64,000 nt of DNA from Roseivivax halotolerans (GCF_900115815.1 NZ_FOXV01000003.1:248001-312000), one strand, 5' to 3'. Counted from the stretch's first letter, positions 8,208-17,658 are shown. The notes: generated from the letters alone by a model not told the origin. Translations and numbers: made by a program.

Positions 8208-9187
8208 TCCCCGAACGCCACCTCAACATCGCGGTGCTGATGCTGTTCTTCGCGGTGCCCGCCTGGGCGCTGATCATGGACGAGCCCTTCACCATCACGC
8301 TCGCGACGCGCGCCGCAATCCTCGCGCTCGCGGCTACCGGCCTCAATATCGCGCTCGGGCTGGGCGGTCTCGTCAGCCTCGGCCATGCGATCTTCTTCGG
8401 GATCGGCGGCTACGCGATGGGTGTCCTGGCTTTCCACGCGCAAACCTATACGCCGATGCAGCTTGGCGGCTTCGAGATCGCGGGCACGAAGTCCATGCCG
8501 GTGATCTGGCTGGTGGCGCTGGTCGCATCTGGCATTGCGGCGGTCTTGGTCGGGCTTCTGTCGCTCAGGACGAGCGGTGTTTATTTCATCATGATCACGC
8601 TCGCCTTCGGGCAGATGTTCTACTACTTCGCGATCTCCTGGCGCGCCTATGGGGGCGAGGACGGGTTGTCGATCTATGTTCGAAACGACTTTCCCGGCCT
8701 GAACACGCTTGACCCGATCCAGTTCTTCGGCCTCTGCGCGACGCTCCTCTGTCTTGCGCTTCTGGTCTTCTGGCGGCTCGCCCGTTCGCCCTTCGGCCTT
8801 GCGCTCGGGGCCGCGCGGCAGGTGCCCCAGAGGGTCGAGACGGTCGGGCTCGATCCGGTGCGGCTCAAGCTCGTGGCCTTCGTTCTCTCGGGCATGATGA
8901 CCGGCCTCGCGGGCGCGCTCTTCGCCGATCTCAACCGGTTCGTGAGCCCGACAATGTTCTCCTGGCAGTTCTCGGGCGAGCTGATCGTGCTTGTCATCCT
9001 CGGCGGTGTCGGGCGGCTGATGGGCCCGCTCATCGGCGCGGGTCTGTTCGTGACGCTCGAACATGTTCTCGGCGACATCACCGATTTCTGGCACGTGATC
9101 CTCGGCGCGATCCTGTTGGTGATCGTGCTCTTCGCGCGCGGCGGCGTGGTCGGGCTCTTTTGCGGAAAGGCACGGCCCGATGCCTGA
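8204..9187 (+). CDS. ABC transporter permease, LivM family
   Basis: A 327-residue inner-membrane permease with the LivM signature ATGLNIALGLGGLVSLGHA near residues 42-62 and a conserved LGGVGRLMGPLIGA segment near the C-terminus, which is the coupling-helix region facing the ATPases. It overlaps the LivH-type gene upstream by 4 bases and the ATPase gene downstream by 8 bases, so it is firmly part of the five-gene operon. Confidence 0.9.
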   Translation: MIPERHLNIAVLMLFFAVPAWALIMDEPFTITLATRAAILALAATGLNIALGLGGLVSLGHAIFFGIGGYAMGVLAFHAQTYTPMQLGGFEIAGTKSMPVIWLVALVASGIAAVLVGLLSLRTSGVYFIMITLAFGQMFYYFAISWRAYGGEDGLSIYVRNDFPGLNTLDPIQFFGLCATLLCLALLVFWRLARSPFGLALGAARQVPQRVETVGLDPVRLKLVAFVLSGMMTGLAGALFADLNRFVSPTMFSWQFSGELIVLVILGGVGRLMGPLIGAGLFVTLEHVLGDITDFWHVILGAILLVIVLFARGGVVGLFCGKARPDA

Positions 9188-9929
9188 TCCGATCCTCACC
9201 ACGACGAACCTGCAAAAGAGCTTCGGCGCGCTGAAGGCGACGGATAGCGTTTCCCTTGATCTGAGGCAAGGTGAGATCCACGCCATCATCGGCCCGAACG
9301 GCGCGGGAAAGTCGACGCTGATCGATCTCATCTCGGGGCGCACCCAGCCCGATGCGGGCAGCGTCACGCTGCTGGGCCAAGACGTGACCCATGCGGGCAC
9401 GGCGGCACGGGCACGGGCGGGGCTTGGCCGCACCTTCCAGATCTCCGCGCTCGCGATGGAGGATACCGTCCTTCAGAACGCGGTCCTCGGCGCGATGGGC
9501 GCGAGCGGCAAGCCGTGGCGTTTCTGGCGTCCCGCGCTCTGGGATGCGGACTTGCGGATGCGGGCCGAGGAAGCGCTGAGGCGCGTCGGGCTTGCAGATG
9601 ATGCAGGCAAGCGTTGTGCCGAGCTCAGCCACGGGCAGCGCCGCCAGCTCGAGGTGGCCGTCGCTCTGACACTCTCCCCGCACGCCTTCATCATGGACGA
9701 GCCGATGGCGGGCCTCGGGGCCGAGGGCTCACGGCTTCTCACGGGCTTTCTCGACAGCCTTCGCAGCGAAGCGCCGATCCTTCTGGTCGAGCACGACATG
9801 GACGCGGTCTTCGCGCTCGCCGACCGGATCAGCGTTCTCGTTTACGGACGGGTGATCGCCACCGGCACCGCCGCAGAGATCCGCGCCAGCCGCGAGGTTC
9901 GTGATGCCTATCTCGGGGAGGATGCATGA
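9180..9929 (+). CDS. ABC transporter ATP-binding protein, LivG family
   Basis: A 249-residue ATPase with Walker A GPNGAGKST (about residues 38-46), an ABC signature written LSHGQRRQLE instead of LSGGQ (a variant usual in LivG proteins), Walker B HAFIMDEP and a switch histidine in LLVEHDMD. The C-terminal tail YGRVIATGTAAEIR is the LivG ending. It pairs with the next gene to power the LivHM-type permease. The start overlaps the permease by 8 bases. Confidence 0.92.
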   Translation: MPDPILTTTNLQKSFGALKATDSVSLDLRQGEIHAIIGPNGAGKSTLIDLISGRTQPDAGSVTLLGQDVTHAGTAARARAGLGRTFQISALAMEDTVLQNAVLGAMGASGKPWRFWRPALWDADLRMRAEEALRRVGLADDAGKRCAELSHGQRRQLEVAVALTLSPHAFIMDEPMAGLGAEGSRLLTGFLDSLRSEAPILLVEHDMDAVFALADRISVLVYGRVIATGTAAEIRASREVRDAYLGEDA

Positions 9930-10612
9930 GCCTTCTCGAAATTCGAGACCTGACCGCAAGCTACGGCGTCACGCAGGCGCTGCACGGCGTCGACCTCAGT
10001 ATCGATGCGGGCGAGATCGTCGCGCTGATGGGCCGGAACGGCATGGGCAAGACGACAACCGTCAAGGCGATCTGCCGGATCATCGCGTCGGAGGGCACGC
10101 TGCGGCTCGGCGGGACGGATCTGCACCGGTTGCCAAGCCATCGCGCCGCACGGCTCGGGATCGGGCTCGTGCCCGAGGGGCGGCGCTGCTTTCGCGATCT
10201 GACGGTGTCGGAGAACCTCGTCGCGACGGCGCGGCCCGGAGAGTGGACGCAGGCGCGCGTCGAGGAACTTCTGCCCAAGCTCGGCCAGCGCCGCGATCAG
10301 CGGGCGGCATCGCTTTCAGGCGGCGAGCAGCAGATGCTCGCCATCGGGCGCGCGCTGATGACCAATCCGCGCCTTCTGATCCTCGACGAGGCGACCGAGG
10401 GTCTCGCCCCTCTCGTCCGGCAGGAAATCTGGCAGGCCATCGCCGAGCTCGGGCACTCCTCGGGCATGGCGATCCTCGTCATCGACAAGGCGCTGCGCGA
10501 GATGGCCCGGATCGCAAGCCGCGCGGTCATTCTGGAGCGTGGGCGGTCGGTCTGGTCTGGGCGGATGGACGCCCTCGACGAGGAAACGGCGCGCCGACTG
10601 ATCGGGGTGTGA
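9926..10612 (+). CDS. ABC transporter ATP-binding protein, LivF family
   Basis: A 228-residue ATPase with Walker A GRNGMGKTT, the signature LSGGEQQMLAIGRAL and Walker B LLILDEATEGLAP, which is the LivF-specific form. It overlaps the LivG-type gene by 4 bases and is the last gene of the importer operon. It ends 19 bases from a convergent small exported-protein gene, so the operon stops here. Confidence 0.92.
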   Translation: MSLLEIRDLTASYGVTQALHGVDLSIDAGEIVALMGRNGMGKTTTVKAICRIIASEGTLRLGGTDLHRLPSHRAARLGIGLVPEGRRCFRDLTVSENLVATARPGEWTQARVEELLPKLGQRRDQRAASLSGGEQQMLAIGRALMTNPRLLILDEATEGLAPLVRQEIWQAIAELGHSSGMAILVIDKALREMARIASRAVILERGRSVWSGRMDALDEETARRLIGV

Positions 10613-10631
10613 TCGTGGCCACGACCGGCGG

Positions 10632-10940
10632 TCAGAGATCTTTCGACGCCCCGTCGGCGCCCGACAGTGTCAGCCCTTCCCAAGCCTCTCCCATCGCCAC
10701 GATGCAGGATTGCCCGTTGGCATAGCTCTGCACGAGCGTCCATTTGCCTGTCTCCGGCACGGTCCAGATCTCGAGAACCACGTCCGGCGCGCGCAGGCCG
10801 CGCCCGGTGAGTTCGGCCCCGTAGCTGAGCGTCAGCTTCCGTTCGAGCCGGTCCTCGGCATCGCACAGAACATCCGCCACCTGCGCCGCGGCGGGCGATG
10901 CGGCGAGGCACGCGAGAACGGGAATGACAAATCGCTTCAT
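10632..10940 (-). CDS. Small exported protein, function unknown
   Basis: This 102-residue protein starts with a clear Sec signal peptide, MKRFVIPVLACLAASPAAAQ, with an AxA cleavage site. The mature part is about 82 residues with two cysteines (in DVLCDAED and GQSCIVAM) that could form a disulfide in the periplasm, and a beta-rich sequence (WTVPETGKWTLVQS). I do not recognise a named family. It converges with the importer operon and is divergent from the phn genes. Confidence 0.75.
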   Translation of the reverse strand: MKRFVIPVLACLAASPAAAQVADVLCDAEDRLERKLTLSYGAELTGRGLRAPDVVLEIWTVPETGKWTLVQSYANGQSCIVAMGEAWEGLTLSGADGASKDL

Positions 10941-11057
10941 GTTCAGGGCTCTAAGGGCTGACCAGTCCAGTATGTAACACTTTTATAACAAAAGACCCGA
11001 ATTTTCCGTTATCGCCCGTGCGATTGCCCGCCGGACCGTCACGCAATCGATACGTTT

Positions 11058-11101
11058 CTGTCGCGAAACTTTTTCCGAAGTGTCGCGGAACTTTCTCATC
11101 G
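11058..11101 (+). promoter_or_regulatory. Pho-box-like direct repeat upstream of phnC
   Basis: Four 11-base units run in register: CTGTCGCGAAA, CTTTTTCCGAA, GTGTCGCGGAA, CTTTCTCATCG. Units one and three are near copies 22 bases apart, and both carry the TGTC core of PhoB boxes, which are built from 11-base repeats. The array lies 36 bases upstream of the phnC start, so PhoB activation of phnCDE under phosphate limitation is the inference. Confidence 0.6.
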
Positions 11102-11136
11102 CGCCTGTAGCTCGCTCCCAGCTTAGGGGGACAGGC

Positions 11137-11958
11137 ATGCTGGAAATCGACGCGCTGACCAAAAGGTTCGGCCCGAACACCGCCGTGGATGCGGTGAGCC
11201 TTACATTCGACAAGCCGGCGATGATCGGCATCATCGGTGCATCGGGCGCGGGTAAATCGACATTCCTGCGAATGGTGAACCGGCTGACGGACGCCACCGA
11301 GGGCCGCATCATCTTCGAAGGCACCGACGTGACGGCGCTCAAGGGCAAGGCACGGCGCGGATGGCAATCGCGCTGCGCGATGATCTTCCAGCAGTTCAAT
11401 CTCGTGCCCCGGATGGACGTCGTCTCGAACGTGCTGCACGGCACGCTCAATCGCCGCTCGACGCTGGCCACGATGTTCAACGTCTATCCCGAGGCCGACA
11501 TTCACCGCGCGATCGAGATTCTCGACCGTCTCGGGATTGCCGAGCAGGCGCCGAAGCGCGCCGAGGCGCTGTCTGGCGGACAACAGCAGCGTGTCGCGAT
11601 CGCCCGCGCGCTAATGCAGGATCCCGCGATGATCCTTGCCGACGAGCCCATCGCCTCGCTCGATCCGATGAACGCGCAGATCGTCATGGATAGCCTGCGC
11701 CGCATTCACGAAGAAGACGGGCGCATGGTGATCGCCAACCTGCACACGCTCGACACCGCGCGGCGCTATTGCGACCGCGTGATCGGGATGCGTCACGGCC
11801 GCGTCGTCTTCGACGGAAGGCCCGACCAGCTCACGGTCGGTGTCGCACGCGACATCTACGGTGCGGGGGCGGATTTCTCCGAAAGCGCCACCTCCACCGA
11901 TCTCGAAACCCTGGACAGACAACCGGATGCTGCGGCCACGGCCAAAGCCTTCGTCTGA
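11137..11958 (+). CDS. phnC: Phosphonate ABC transporter ATP-binding protein
   Basis: This 273-residue ATPase begins [20 protein letters not shown], with Walker [10 protein letters not shown], signature [15 protein letters not shown], Walker [13 protein letters not shown] and a [18 protein letters not shown] segment typical of PhnC. The start at 11137 is preferred to an in-frame ATG 57 bases upstream because it sits 6 bases after AGGGGGAC and gives the normal PhnC N-terminus. It energises phosphonate import with PhnD and the two PhnE proteins. A Pho-box-like array precedes it. Confidence 0.95.
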   Translation: MLEIDALTKRFGPNTAVDAVSLTFDKPAMIGIIGASGAGKSTFLRMVNRLTDATEGRIIFEGTDVTALKGKARRGWQSRCAMIFQQFNLVPRMDVVSNVLHGTLNRRSTLATMFNVYPEADIHRAIEILDRLGIAEQAPKRAEALSGGQQQRVAIARALMQDPAMILADEPIASLDPMNAQIVMDSLRRIHEEDGRMVIANLHTLDTARRYCDRVIGMRHGRVVFDGRPDQLTVGVARDIYGAGADFSESATSTDLETLDRQPDAAATAKAFV

Positions 11959-12011
11959 GCCAGTACCCTGCCCGCCTGCCAGCGGGCCTATCCTCAATGG
12001 AGAGAATGATG

Positions 12012-12920
12012 ATGAAGACCACCATCGCACTTGCACTCGCAACCACCGCCCTGGTCGGCACCGCGCAGGCCCAGGAGATCGAAGAGTTCCGCATCGGCAT
12101 CCTCGGCGGCGAGAACGCTCAGGACCGCCTGAACTCCTATGCTTGCCTTCAGGAATACACCACCGAAGCGCTCGGTGTTGAGACCAAGCTCTTCGCCCCC
12201 GCCGACTACAACGGCGTGATCCAGGGCCTCCTCGGCGGCACCATCGACATGGCCTGGCTCGGCGCATCCGCCTATGCCGCGACCTATCTGCAGGACCCCG
12301 AGGCGGTCGATCCGGTTCTGGTGAAAGTGAACCTCGACGGCACGATCGGCTACCACTCCATCGGCTTCGCGCGCGTCGATAGCGGCATCACCTCGCTCGA
12401 GGAGATGGAAGGCAAGGTCTTCGGCTTCGGCGATCCGAACTCGACATCGGGCTACCTCATCCCCTCGATCGAAATCCCGCAGGCGGGTGAGGAGATCACG
12501 ATGGAGCCCGGCGCGTACTTCGGCGACGTCGTCTTCACCGGCGGCCACGAGCAGACCATCGTTGCGGTCGCCAACGGCGACATCGACGGCGGCGTGACTT
12601 GGGCCGACGCCCAAGGCAACTGGGAAGACGGCTACAATTCGGGCGCACTGCGCAAGGCCGTCGATGCGGGGCTCGTCGACATGAACGAGCTCGTGCAGAT
12701 CTGGCAGTCCAAGGTCATTCCCGAAGGTCCGATCGTTCTCCGCAAGGCCCTGCCCGAGGACGTGAAGGCCACCATGACCGAGCTGGTCGACGGTCTGCAT
12801 GAGCGCGATGAAACCTGCGCCTACAACGTCGCCGCTGGCGAGACGCTCGGCTTTCAGCCGGTCGATCACGACACCTACCAGTCGGTCATCGACGCCCGCA
12901 AAGCCGTGATCGGCAACTAA
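12012..12920 (+). CDS. phnD: Phosphonate ABC transporter periplasmic binding protein
   Basis: The 302-residue precursor has signal peptide MKTTIALALATTALVGTAQAQ. The mature part contains EEFRIGILGGENAQDRL, LFAPADYNGVIQGLLGG and DMAWLGASAYAATYL, the PhnD pocket pattern. Three consecutive ATG codons occur (12006, 12009, 12012); the last is 7 bases from GGAGAG and was chosen. PhnD binds phosphonates such as 2-aminoethylphosphonate in the periplasm and delivers them to PhnE. The stop is followed by two stem-loops, as for the other binding-protein genes here. Confidence 0.95.
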   Translation: MKTTIALALATTALVGTAQAQEIEEFRIGILGGENAQDRLNSYACLQEYTTEALGVETKLFAPADYNGVIQGLLGGTIDMAWLGASAYAATYLQDPEAVDPVLVKVNLDGTIGYHSIGFARVDSGITSLEEMEGKVFGFGDPNSTSGYLIPSIEIPQAGEEITMEPGAYFGDVVFTGGHEQTIVAVANGDIDGGVTWADAQGNWEDGYNSGALRKAVDAGLVDMNELVQIWQSKVIPEGPIVLRKALPEDVKATMTELVDGLHERDETCAYNVAAGETLGFQPVDHDTYQSVIDARKAVIGN

Positions 12921-12943
12921 GACACCGGGTTTTCGACCCGAAC

Positions 12944-12967
12944 GGTCCGGGCCCTTTGGCCCGGACC
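12944..12967 (+). other. Stem-loop between phnD and phnE
   Basis: A perfect 10-base-pair stem (GGTCCGGGCC, loop CTTT, GGCCCGGACC) is followed by ACCCTTTT. A smaller hairpin (CGGGT-TTTCG-ACCCG, 12926-12940) precedes it. It may limit read-through or protect the phnD message. Confidence 0.65.
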
Positions 12968-12996
12968 ACCCTTTTCGCAGGCATCCCGAGGCAAAG

Positions 12997-13875
12997 ATGA
13001 GCGACACGACCCTGAGCCGGGCTGATCCTTCACACGTGGCAACGATCCAGTCGAGCTACATGGCCGAAGTTCAGCGCCGCCGCCTTTACGGTGGATTGAC
13101 GCTATTGATCTTCGTCCTTCTCATGGTGTCGGGCTTCATGATCGCCGACGACCGGAACGCGGGCGGCTTCTGGGAAGGGCTCTCGCAGGTCGGCGACTAC
13201 CCCGCCGAGGTTCTCTCGGAAGCCTGGGAGAAGCGGGCGGACCTGCCCGGCCTTCTCGTGAAATACTTCCCCGCGCTCATCGAGACGATCAACATCGCGG
13301 CGGTCTCCACCCTGATCGGGGCAGCGGCGGGCCTTGTGCTGTCGCTTCTCTCGACACGGGGGCTGGCACGATGGCCGCGTCTCATCGGACTCTTCCGCCG
13401 GATCATGGACATCATGCGTGCCGTCCCCGAGATCGTGATCGCGCTGGTCCTGATCTTCGTCCTGGGCGGCGGGCCCGTCCCGGCGATGATCGCCATCGCG
13501 ATCCACACCGCCGGTGCGCTCGGCAAGCTCTTTTCCGAAGTGGCCGAGAACGCCGATCTCAAGCCGGTCGAGGGCCTTGCCTCCACAGGCGCGACATGGG
13601 GCCAGCGAATGTGGCTGGGCGTGATCCCCCAGGTCGCCCCCAATTATCTCAGCTATGGGCTTCTGCGCTTCGAGATCAATATCCGCGCCTCCGCGATCCT
13701 CGGTTTCGTCGGTGCAGGCGGGCTTGGCTATGAGCTGCGCAACTCGATGGCATGGGGGCCGGGCCGCTTCGACGAGGCCGCCGCCATTTTCCTGCTGCTC
13801 TTCGGCACGATCGTCTTCTTTGACCAACTTTCGAGCCGCTACCGCAACCGTCTGACCGAGGGAGACCGGACATGA
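12997..13875 (+). CDS. phnE: Phosphonate ABC transporter permease, first PhnE
   Basis: A 292-residue inner-membrane permease with about six hydrophobic segments. It has the binding-protein-dependent transport domain from about residue 88 and a PhnE-type coupling segment (EGLASTGATWGQRMWLGVIPQVAPNYLSY). The family normally forms the channel for PhnD-delivered phosphonates. It overlaps the second, larger PhnE gene by 4 bases, so the channel is probably a heterodimer. Confidence 0.93.
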   Translation: MSDTTLSRADPSHVATIQSSYMAEVQRRRLYGGLTLLIFVLLMVSGFMIADDRNAGGFWEGLSQVGDYPAEVLSEAWEKRADLPGLLVKYFPALIETINIAAVSTLIGAAAGLVLSLLSTRGLARWPRLIGLFRRIMDIMRAVPEIVIALVLIFVLGGGPVPAMIAIAIHTAGALGKLFSEVAENADLKPVEGLASTGATWGQRMWLGVIPQVAPNYLSYGLLRFEINIRASAILGFVGAGGLGYELRNSMAWGPGRFDEAAAIFLLLFGTIVFFDQLSSRYRNRLTEGDRT

Positions 13876-15188
13876 GCGACGCGATGACACTCGATACCGC
13901 CAAGACCGACATCTCGGCGCTTTTCCGGCGCAAGCGGCTGACCGCCTTCGCGGTCCCTTCGGTAATCCTAGCCTATTTCGTCTATATCTTCTTCGCCTTC
14001 GACATCCCCGGCCTTGCCCAGCGCGCCGATTGGGACAATGCCGTGACGCTTGCCTCGGACAGCTGGTCGCACAAGGTGCACGTGACCCGTGACAATTCCT
14101 CGGGCGAGATGGAATATTCGGTCGAGGGCGAGCGGAAGGGCAACTACCCCGACGGCCAGCGCCCGGCCTGGGTCTCGGGCGAGGACATCGTCACCGTCGA
14201 TCTCGGCGGCGATCACGTCGTGCGCTTTCTGGACGGCACCGCGACGGAAATCGAGATTCCCGGCTTCGGCCTCGTCGAGGCCCGCACCGAAGGCCGCACC
14301 GTTCTAACCAATCTGCCCGAGGCCGTGCCCGAGTGGATCAGCGTCTCGGATCGCCGCGTCGGGATCACGACGCCCGAGGGCCGGATCACCATCACCGGCT
14401 CGAAGACCGAGGTCTTCAACTACTTCCCCGGCTGGGAGCTCTTCTTCTTCACCTTCGAGAGCCCCTATCATGGTCAGCCTGCGACCCGCATCCTCTTCGG
14501 CGACCGCATCGACCCAGAGCGCGCCAACATCGTCGGTGCCGTGCAGGATTTCTGGAACAACGCCATGTGGCGGCACAAGGACGTGGTCTGGGCCATCGGC
14601 GAGACGATCCTGATGGCCTTCCTCGGCACGTTCGGCGCGGCCATTATCGCGCTGCCGCTGGCCTTCCTCGGCGCGAAGCGGTTCGCGCCCGTTCAGGCGG
14701 CACGCTTCGGCATAAGGCGCATCTTCGACTTCGTGCGCGGCGTCGACGCGCTGATCTGGACCGTGGTCCTCGCCCGCGCCTTCGGGCCCGGCCCGATGAC
14801 CGGCGCGCTTGCCATCCTCGTCACCGATACCGGCACGTTCGGCAAGATCTTCTCCGAAGCGCTTGAGAACGTGGAGGAAAAACAGATCGAGGGCGTGCAA
14901 TCGACTGGCGCGAAACCCCTTCAACGCTACCGCTTCGGCGTGATCCCCCAGGTCGTGCCGGTGCTCCTGAGCCAGATCCTCTACTTCCTCGAGTCGAACA
15001 CGCGCTCGGCCACGATCATCGGCGCGATCACCGGCGGCGGGATCGGTCTGATGCTCACGCAGGCGATCCAGACGCAGAAGGATTGGGAAGAGGTCGCCTA
15101 TTACATCATCCTCATCGTGCTGATGGTGATGCTGATGGACTGGGTCTCGGGCAAGCTGCGCGCGCGGCTGATCAAACGGTCGCACTGA
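13872..15188 (+). CDS. phnE: Phosphonate ABC transporter permease, second PhnE with large periplasmic insert
   Basis: This 438-residue permease is about 150 residues longer than a standard PhnE. One membrane segment (about residues 22-43) is followed by roughly 190 hydrophilic residues (44-235), which are predicted to be periplasmic and beta-rich. The transport domain then begins near [19 protein letters not shown], with the coupling segment [24 protein letters not shown]. Long second PhnE proteins are known in alphaproteobacteria, but the role of the extra domain is not evident from sequence. It overlaps the first PhnE by 4 bases, and the acetyltransferase gene follows after 1 base. Confidence 0.92.
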   Translation: MSDAMTLDTAKTDISALFRRKRLTAFAVPSVILAYFVYIFFAFDIPGLAQRADWDNAVTLASDSWSHKVHVTRDNSSGEMEYSVEGERKGNYPDGQRPAWVSGEDIVTVDLGGDHVVRFLDGTATEIEIPGFGLVEARTEGRTVLTNLPEAVPEWISVSDRRVGITTPEGRITITGSKTEVFNYFPGWELFFFTFESPYHGQPATRILFGDRIDPERANIVGAVQDFWNNAMWRHKDVVWAIGETILMAFLGTFGAAIIALPLAFLGAKRFAPVQAARFGIRRIFDFVRGVDALIWTVVLARAFGPGPMTGALAILVTDTGTFGKIFSEALENVEEKQIEGVQSTGAKPLQRYRFGVIPQVVPVLLSQILYFLESNTRSATIIGAITGGGIGLMLTQAIQTQKDWEEVAYYIILIVLMVMLMDWVSGKLRARLIKRSH

Positions 15189-15189
15189 G

Positions 15190-15807
15190 ATGACGCGCCT
15201 CAAGGCGGACGGGCCGATCATCCATGACGGTTGCCAGATCAGCGAGGCCCAGTTCGGTGCCTATACCGAGATCGGCGCGGGCTCGCGGCTGTCGCATGTG
15301 GTCATGGGCGATTATTCCTATTGCGATCGCTTCGCGGATATCGCCAATGCCGAGATCGGCAAGTTCGCGAATATCGCCGCCTTCGCACGGATCGGCGCGA
15401 CGGATCATCCGCTGGACACGGCGGCCTGCCATCATTTCCTCTACCGATCTGACGATTACTGGGACGATGCGGAGGCAGATGCCGACTTTTTCGCGCATCG
15501 TCAGTCGCGCCGCGCCTCTATCGGGCACGACACCTGGATCGGCGCGGGCGCGATGGTGAAACCCGAGGTGACGCTCGGGCATGGAGCAGTGGTCGCGGCC
15601 GGGGCCATCGTGACCAGGGATGTGGCCCCCTACACGATCGTGGCGGGCAACCCGGCGCGCGTGTTGCGCCAGCGCCAGCCGGAGCGGATCGCCGAACGCC
15701 TGATCGCGCTCGCTTGGTGGGATTGGCCGCACGAGGCTTTGCGCGGGGCGCTCCAGGATTTCCGGTCACTCTCTGCCGAGGCCTTCCTCGACGCGTATGG
15801 CGGCTGA
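15190..15807 (+). CDS. Hexapeptide-repeat acetyltransferase of phosphonate operons
   Basis: This 205-residue protein has left-handed beta-helix hexapeptide repeats ([27 protein letters not shown], then [31 protein letters not shown]) and the ending [15 protein letters not shown], typical of chloramphenicol/virginiamycin-type acetyltransferases. A subgroup of this family is linked to phn operons and is thought to acetylate aminoalkylphosphonates or related intermediates, a role PhnO fills in enterics. It starts 1 base after phnE2, so it belongs to the transport operon. The substrate is inferred. Confidence 0.85.
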   Translation: MTRLKADGPIIHDGCQISEAQFGAYTEIGAGSRLSHVVMGDYSYCDRFADIANAEIGKFANIAAFARIGATDHPLDTAACHHFLYRSDDYWDDAEADADFFAHRQSRRASIGHDTWIGAGAMVKPEVTLGHGAVVAAGAIVTRDVAPYTIVAGNPARVLRQRQPERIAERLIALAWWDWPHEALRGALQDFRSLSAEAFLDAYGG

Positions 15808-15816
15808 GCGCTCATG

Positions 15817-16560
15817 TCAGCCGGCTGAGTCTTCCCCGAGCGTCAGCGTGACCCGGTCCCCCGCGAACCAGGTCCGGCCGTATTCGACGGGCACGCCTGC
15901 GCCGTCCACGTTCACCCCGGTCGTCCGTAACAGCGGATCACCCTCGCGCAGACGCAGATGCAGCGCGCGCGTCGCATCCGCCGCGACGGCCGTCATCCGG
16001 GTCGAAGCGCGGATGAAGTCGGGCACGCCGCACCGCGCGAGCGCCGCGCTGACCCCGGTTTCCTCTGACAATGCTGCGGCGATGCCGGGCAAGCGCGCTT
16101 CGGGAAAGACGCTCTCGAATATCGCGATGGCCTGCCCGTCTGCGAGCGAGAGCCCATGATAAGCAACGACGCCCGCGCCTTCCTCGATGGCGAGCGCATG
16201 CGCCTCACCGGGTGTCGCAGCCCGGGTCTCGATGCTCAGAATGCGCTTTTCCGGCCGGCGCCCCGCGGCGTGCAGGTTCTCGTGGAAACGCACGCGCCGC
16301 CCGATCGGGTAATCGGTGGGCCGCGCCGAAACGAACGCCCCTGCCCCGCGCCTTGTATGGACGAGTCCGTCCTCGCCGAGCCGTGCCAGCGCGTGCCGAA
16401 CCGTGTGGCGATTGACGCCGAACCGCTCGCTGAGCTGCGCCTCGGTCGGCAGCTTGTCGCCCGGCGCGTATCGCCCTTCGGAGATGTCGTCCCGGAGCGC
16501 GGAGGCGATCGCCTGCCAAAGCGGCGTGCGGCGGGAGGAGGCGCGGGCCATGTCACTCAA
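15817..16560 (-). CDS. phnF: GntR/HutC-family regulator of phosphonate metabolism
   Basis: This 247-residue protein has an N-terminal winged helix (about residues 12-80) with the recognition region FGVNRHTVRHALARLGEDGLVHTRRGAGAFV, followed by a UTRA ligand-binding domain (about 98-240). That architecture and the position between phnCDE and phnG match PhnF. It ends 9 bases from the convergent acetyltransferase gene and is divergent from phnG. An inverted GTCAAT/ATTGAC repeat lies in the 82-base divergent region and is a candidate operator. Confidence 0.9.
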   Translation of the reverse strand: MSDMARASSRRTPLWQAIASALRDDISEGRYAPGDKLPTEAQLSERFGVNRHTVRHALARLGEDGLVHTRRGAGAFVSARPTDYPIGRRVRFHENLHAAGRRPEKRILSIETRAATPGEAHALAIEEGAGVVAYHGLSLADGQAIAIFESVFPEARLPGIAAALSEETGVSAALARCGVPDFIRASTRMTAVAADATRALHLRLREGDPLLRTTGVNVDGAGVPVEYGRTWFAGDRVTLTLGEDSAG

Positions 16561-16598
16561 AATTCACAAAACTCCACTGGCCGCCGTGGCGGCAATAT

Positions 16599-16630
16599 GT
16601 CAATATTTGTCTAGTTGTATAGTAATTGAC
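16599..16630. promoter_or_regulatory. Candidate PhnF operator between phnF and phnG
   Basis: GTCAAT (16599-16604) and its complement ATTGAC (16625-16630) flank two tandem related elements, TTTGTCTAG and TTGTATAG. HutC/PhnF-type regulators bind short inverted repeats built on TCTAGA or TATAGA cores, so the region is a reasonable operator candidate. The symmetry is seen; the binding is inferred. Confidence 0.4.
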
Positions 16631-16642
16631 GGATTTGTCGAG

Positions 16643-17095
16643 ATGAAAGATCACGGCGGCACCGAAGACAGACGGAGCTGGATGGGCATACTCGCCCGCG
16701 CGCCCGAGGGCCGCGCCGCAGCGTGCCTCGACGCTGCGATGGCCCGTCCCGGTTTCACCTGGCTGCGCGCGCCCGAGATCGGCACCGTCATGGTCCGCGG
16801 CCGCGCGGGCGGCACCGGCGCGCCGTTCAACCTCGGCGAGACGACACTCACGCGCTGCGCGCTGAAGCTCGCGGACGGCACGGTCGGCCATGCTTATATC
16901 CAAGGCCGCCGCAAGGCCGACGCGGAAGTGGCGGCGCTTTGCGACGCGCTCATGCAGACCGAGGACGCGGCACGAATCCGCCGCGCGGTGATCGAGCCCT
17001 TGCGGACGGAGGCCGATGCCGCGCGCGCCAGCCGCGCCCGCAAGGCCGCGGCCACCAAGGTCGATTTCTTCACGATGGTCCGGGGGGAAGATTGA
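16643..17095 (+). CDS. phnG: C-P lyase core subunit PhnG
   Basis: This 150-residue protein has the usual PhnG length. It starts MKDHGGTEDRRSWMGILARA and contains PGFTWLRAPEIGTVMVRGRAGGTGAPFNLGETTLTRCA, the conserved PhnG block. PhnG is part of the PhnGHIJ complex that displaces adenine from ATP with the phosphonate. The start at 16643 was preferred to a longer upstream frame that would overlap phnF; GTCGAGATG gives a modest ribosome site. Its TGA overlaps the phnH ATG by one base. Confidence 0.93.
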   Translation: MKDHGGTEDRRSWMGILARAPEGRAAACLDAAMARPGFTWLRAPEIGTVMVRGRAGGTGAPFNLGETTLTRCALKLADGTVGHAYIQGRRKADAEVAALCDALMQTEDAARIRRAVIEPLRTEADAARASRARKAAATKVDFFTMVRGED

Positions 17096-17658
17096 TGCGC
17101 GCCGACGCTCTCGAAGGCGGGTTTGCCGATCCCGCGCCCGATGCCGCGCACGCCTTCCGCGCGATCATGGAGGCGATGGCGCGGCCCGGCAAGATCCACG
17201 ATCTTGTCGGCGCGGCCCCGCCGGCGCCACTGTCGGTCGCGGCTGGCGCGGCGCTGCTGACGCTGGCGGACGGCACGACGCCGGTTCACCTGGCGGGAGA
17301 GGCCGATTGCGAGCCCGTGCGCCGCTGGCTTGCCTTCCATACCGGCGCGCCGGTGACGGGCGCCGAGACCTGCGCCTTCGCGGTCGGGACATGGCCCGCG
17401 CTGCTGCCGCTTTCGAGCTATCCCGTCGGCACGCCGGAATACCCTGATCGCTCCGCGACGCTGATCGTGGAGGTGGATCGCCTCGCAGCCGAAGGCGCGA
17501 CGCTGTGCGGGCCGGGTATCCGCGAGACGGCGGAGCTTTCCTTGCCCGAGACGCGCGCCTTCGCAGAGAACCATGCGCGGGCCCCGCTGGGGCTGGATTT
17601 CATCTTCACCTGCGGCGCGCAGGTCGCCGCCCTGCCACGTTCGACGGAGGTCGGCTGA
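17095..17658 (+). CDS. phnH: C-P lyase core subunit PhnH
   Basis: A 187-residue PhnH with the conserved FRAIMEAMARPGKIHDL motif near residues 20-38 and SSYPVGTPEYPDRSATLIVEV in the middle. It ends in GLDFIFTCGAQVAALPRST, the usual PhnH C-terminus. PhnH is a structural subunit of the PhnGHIJ complex. It is joined to both neighbours by one-base TGATG overlaps, so phnGHI are translated as a coupled set. Confidence 0.95.
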   Translation: MRADALEGGFADPAPDAAHAFRAIMEAMARPGKIHDLVGAAPPAPLSVAAGAALLTLADGTTPVHLAGEADCEPVRRWLAFHTGAPVTGAETCAFAVGTWPALLPLSSYPVGTPEYPDRSATLIVEVDRLAAEGATLCGPGIRETAELSLPETRAFAENHARAPLGLDFIFTCGAQVAALPRSTEVG

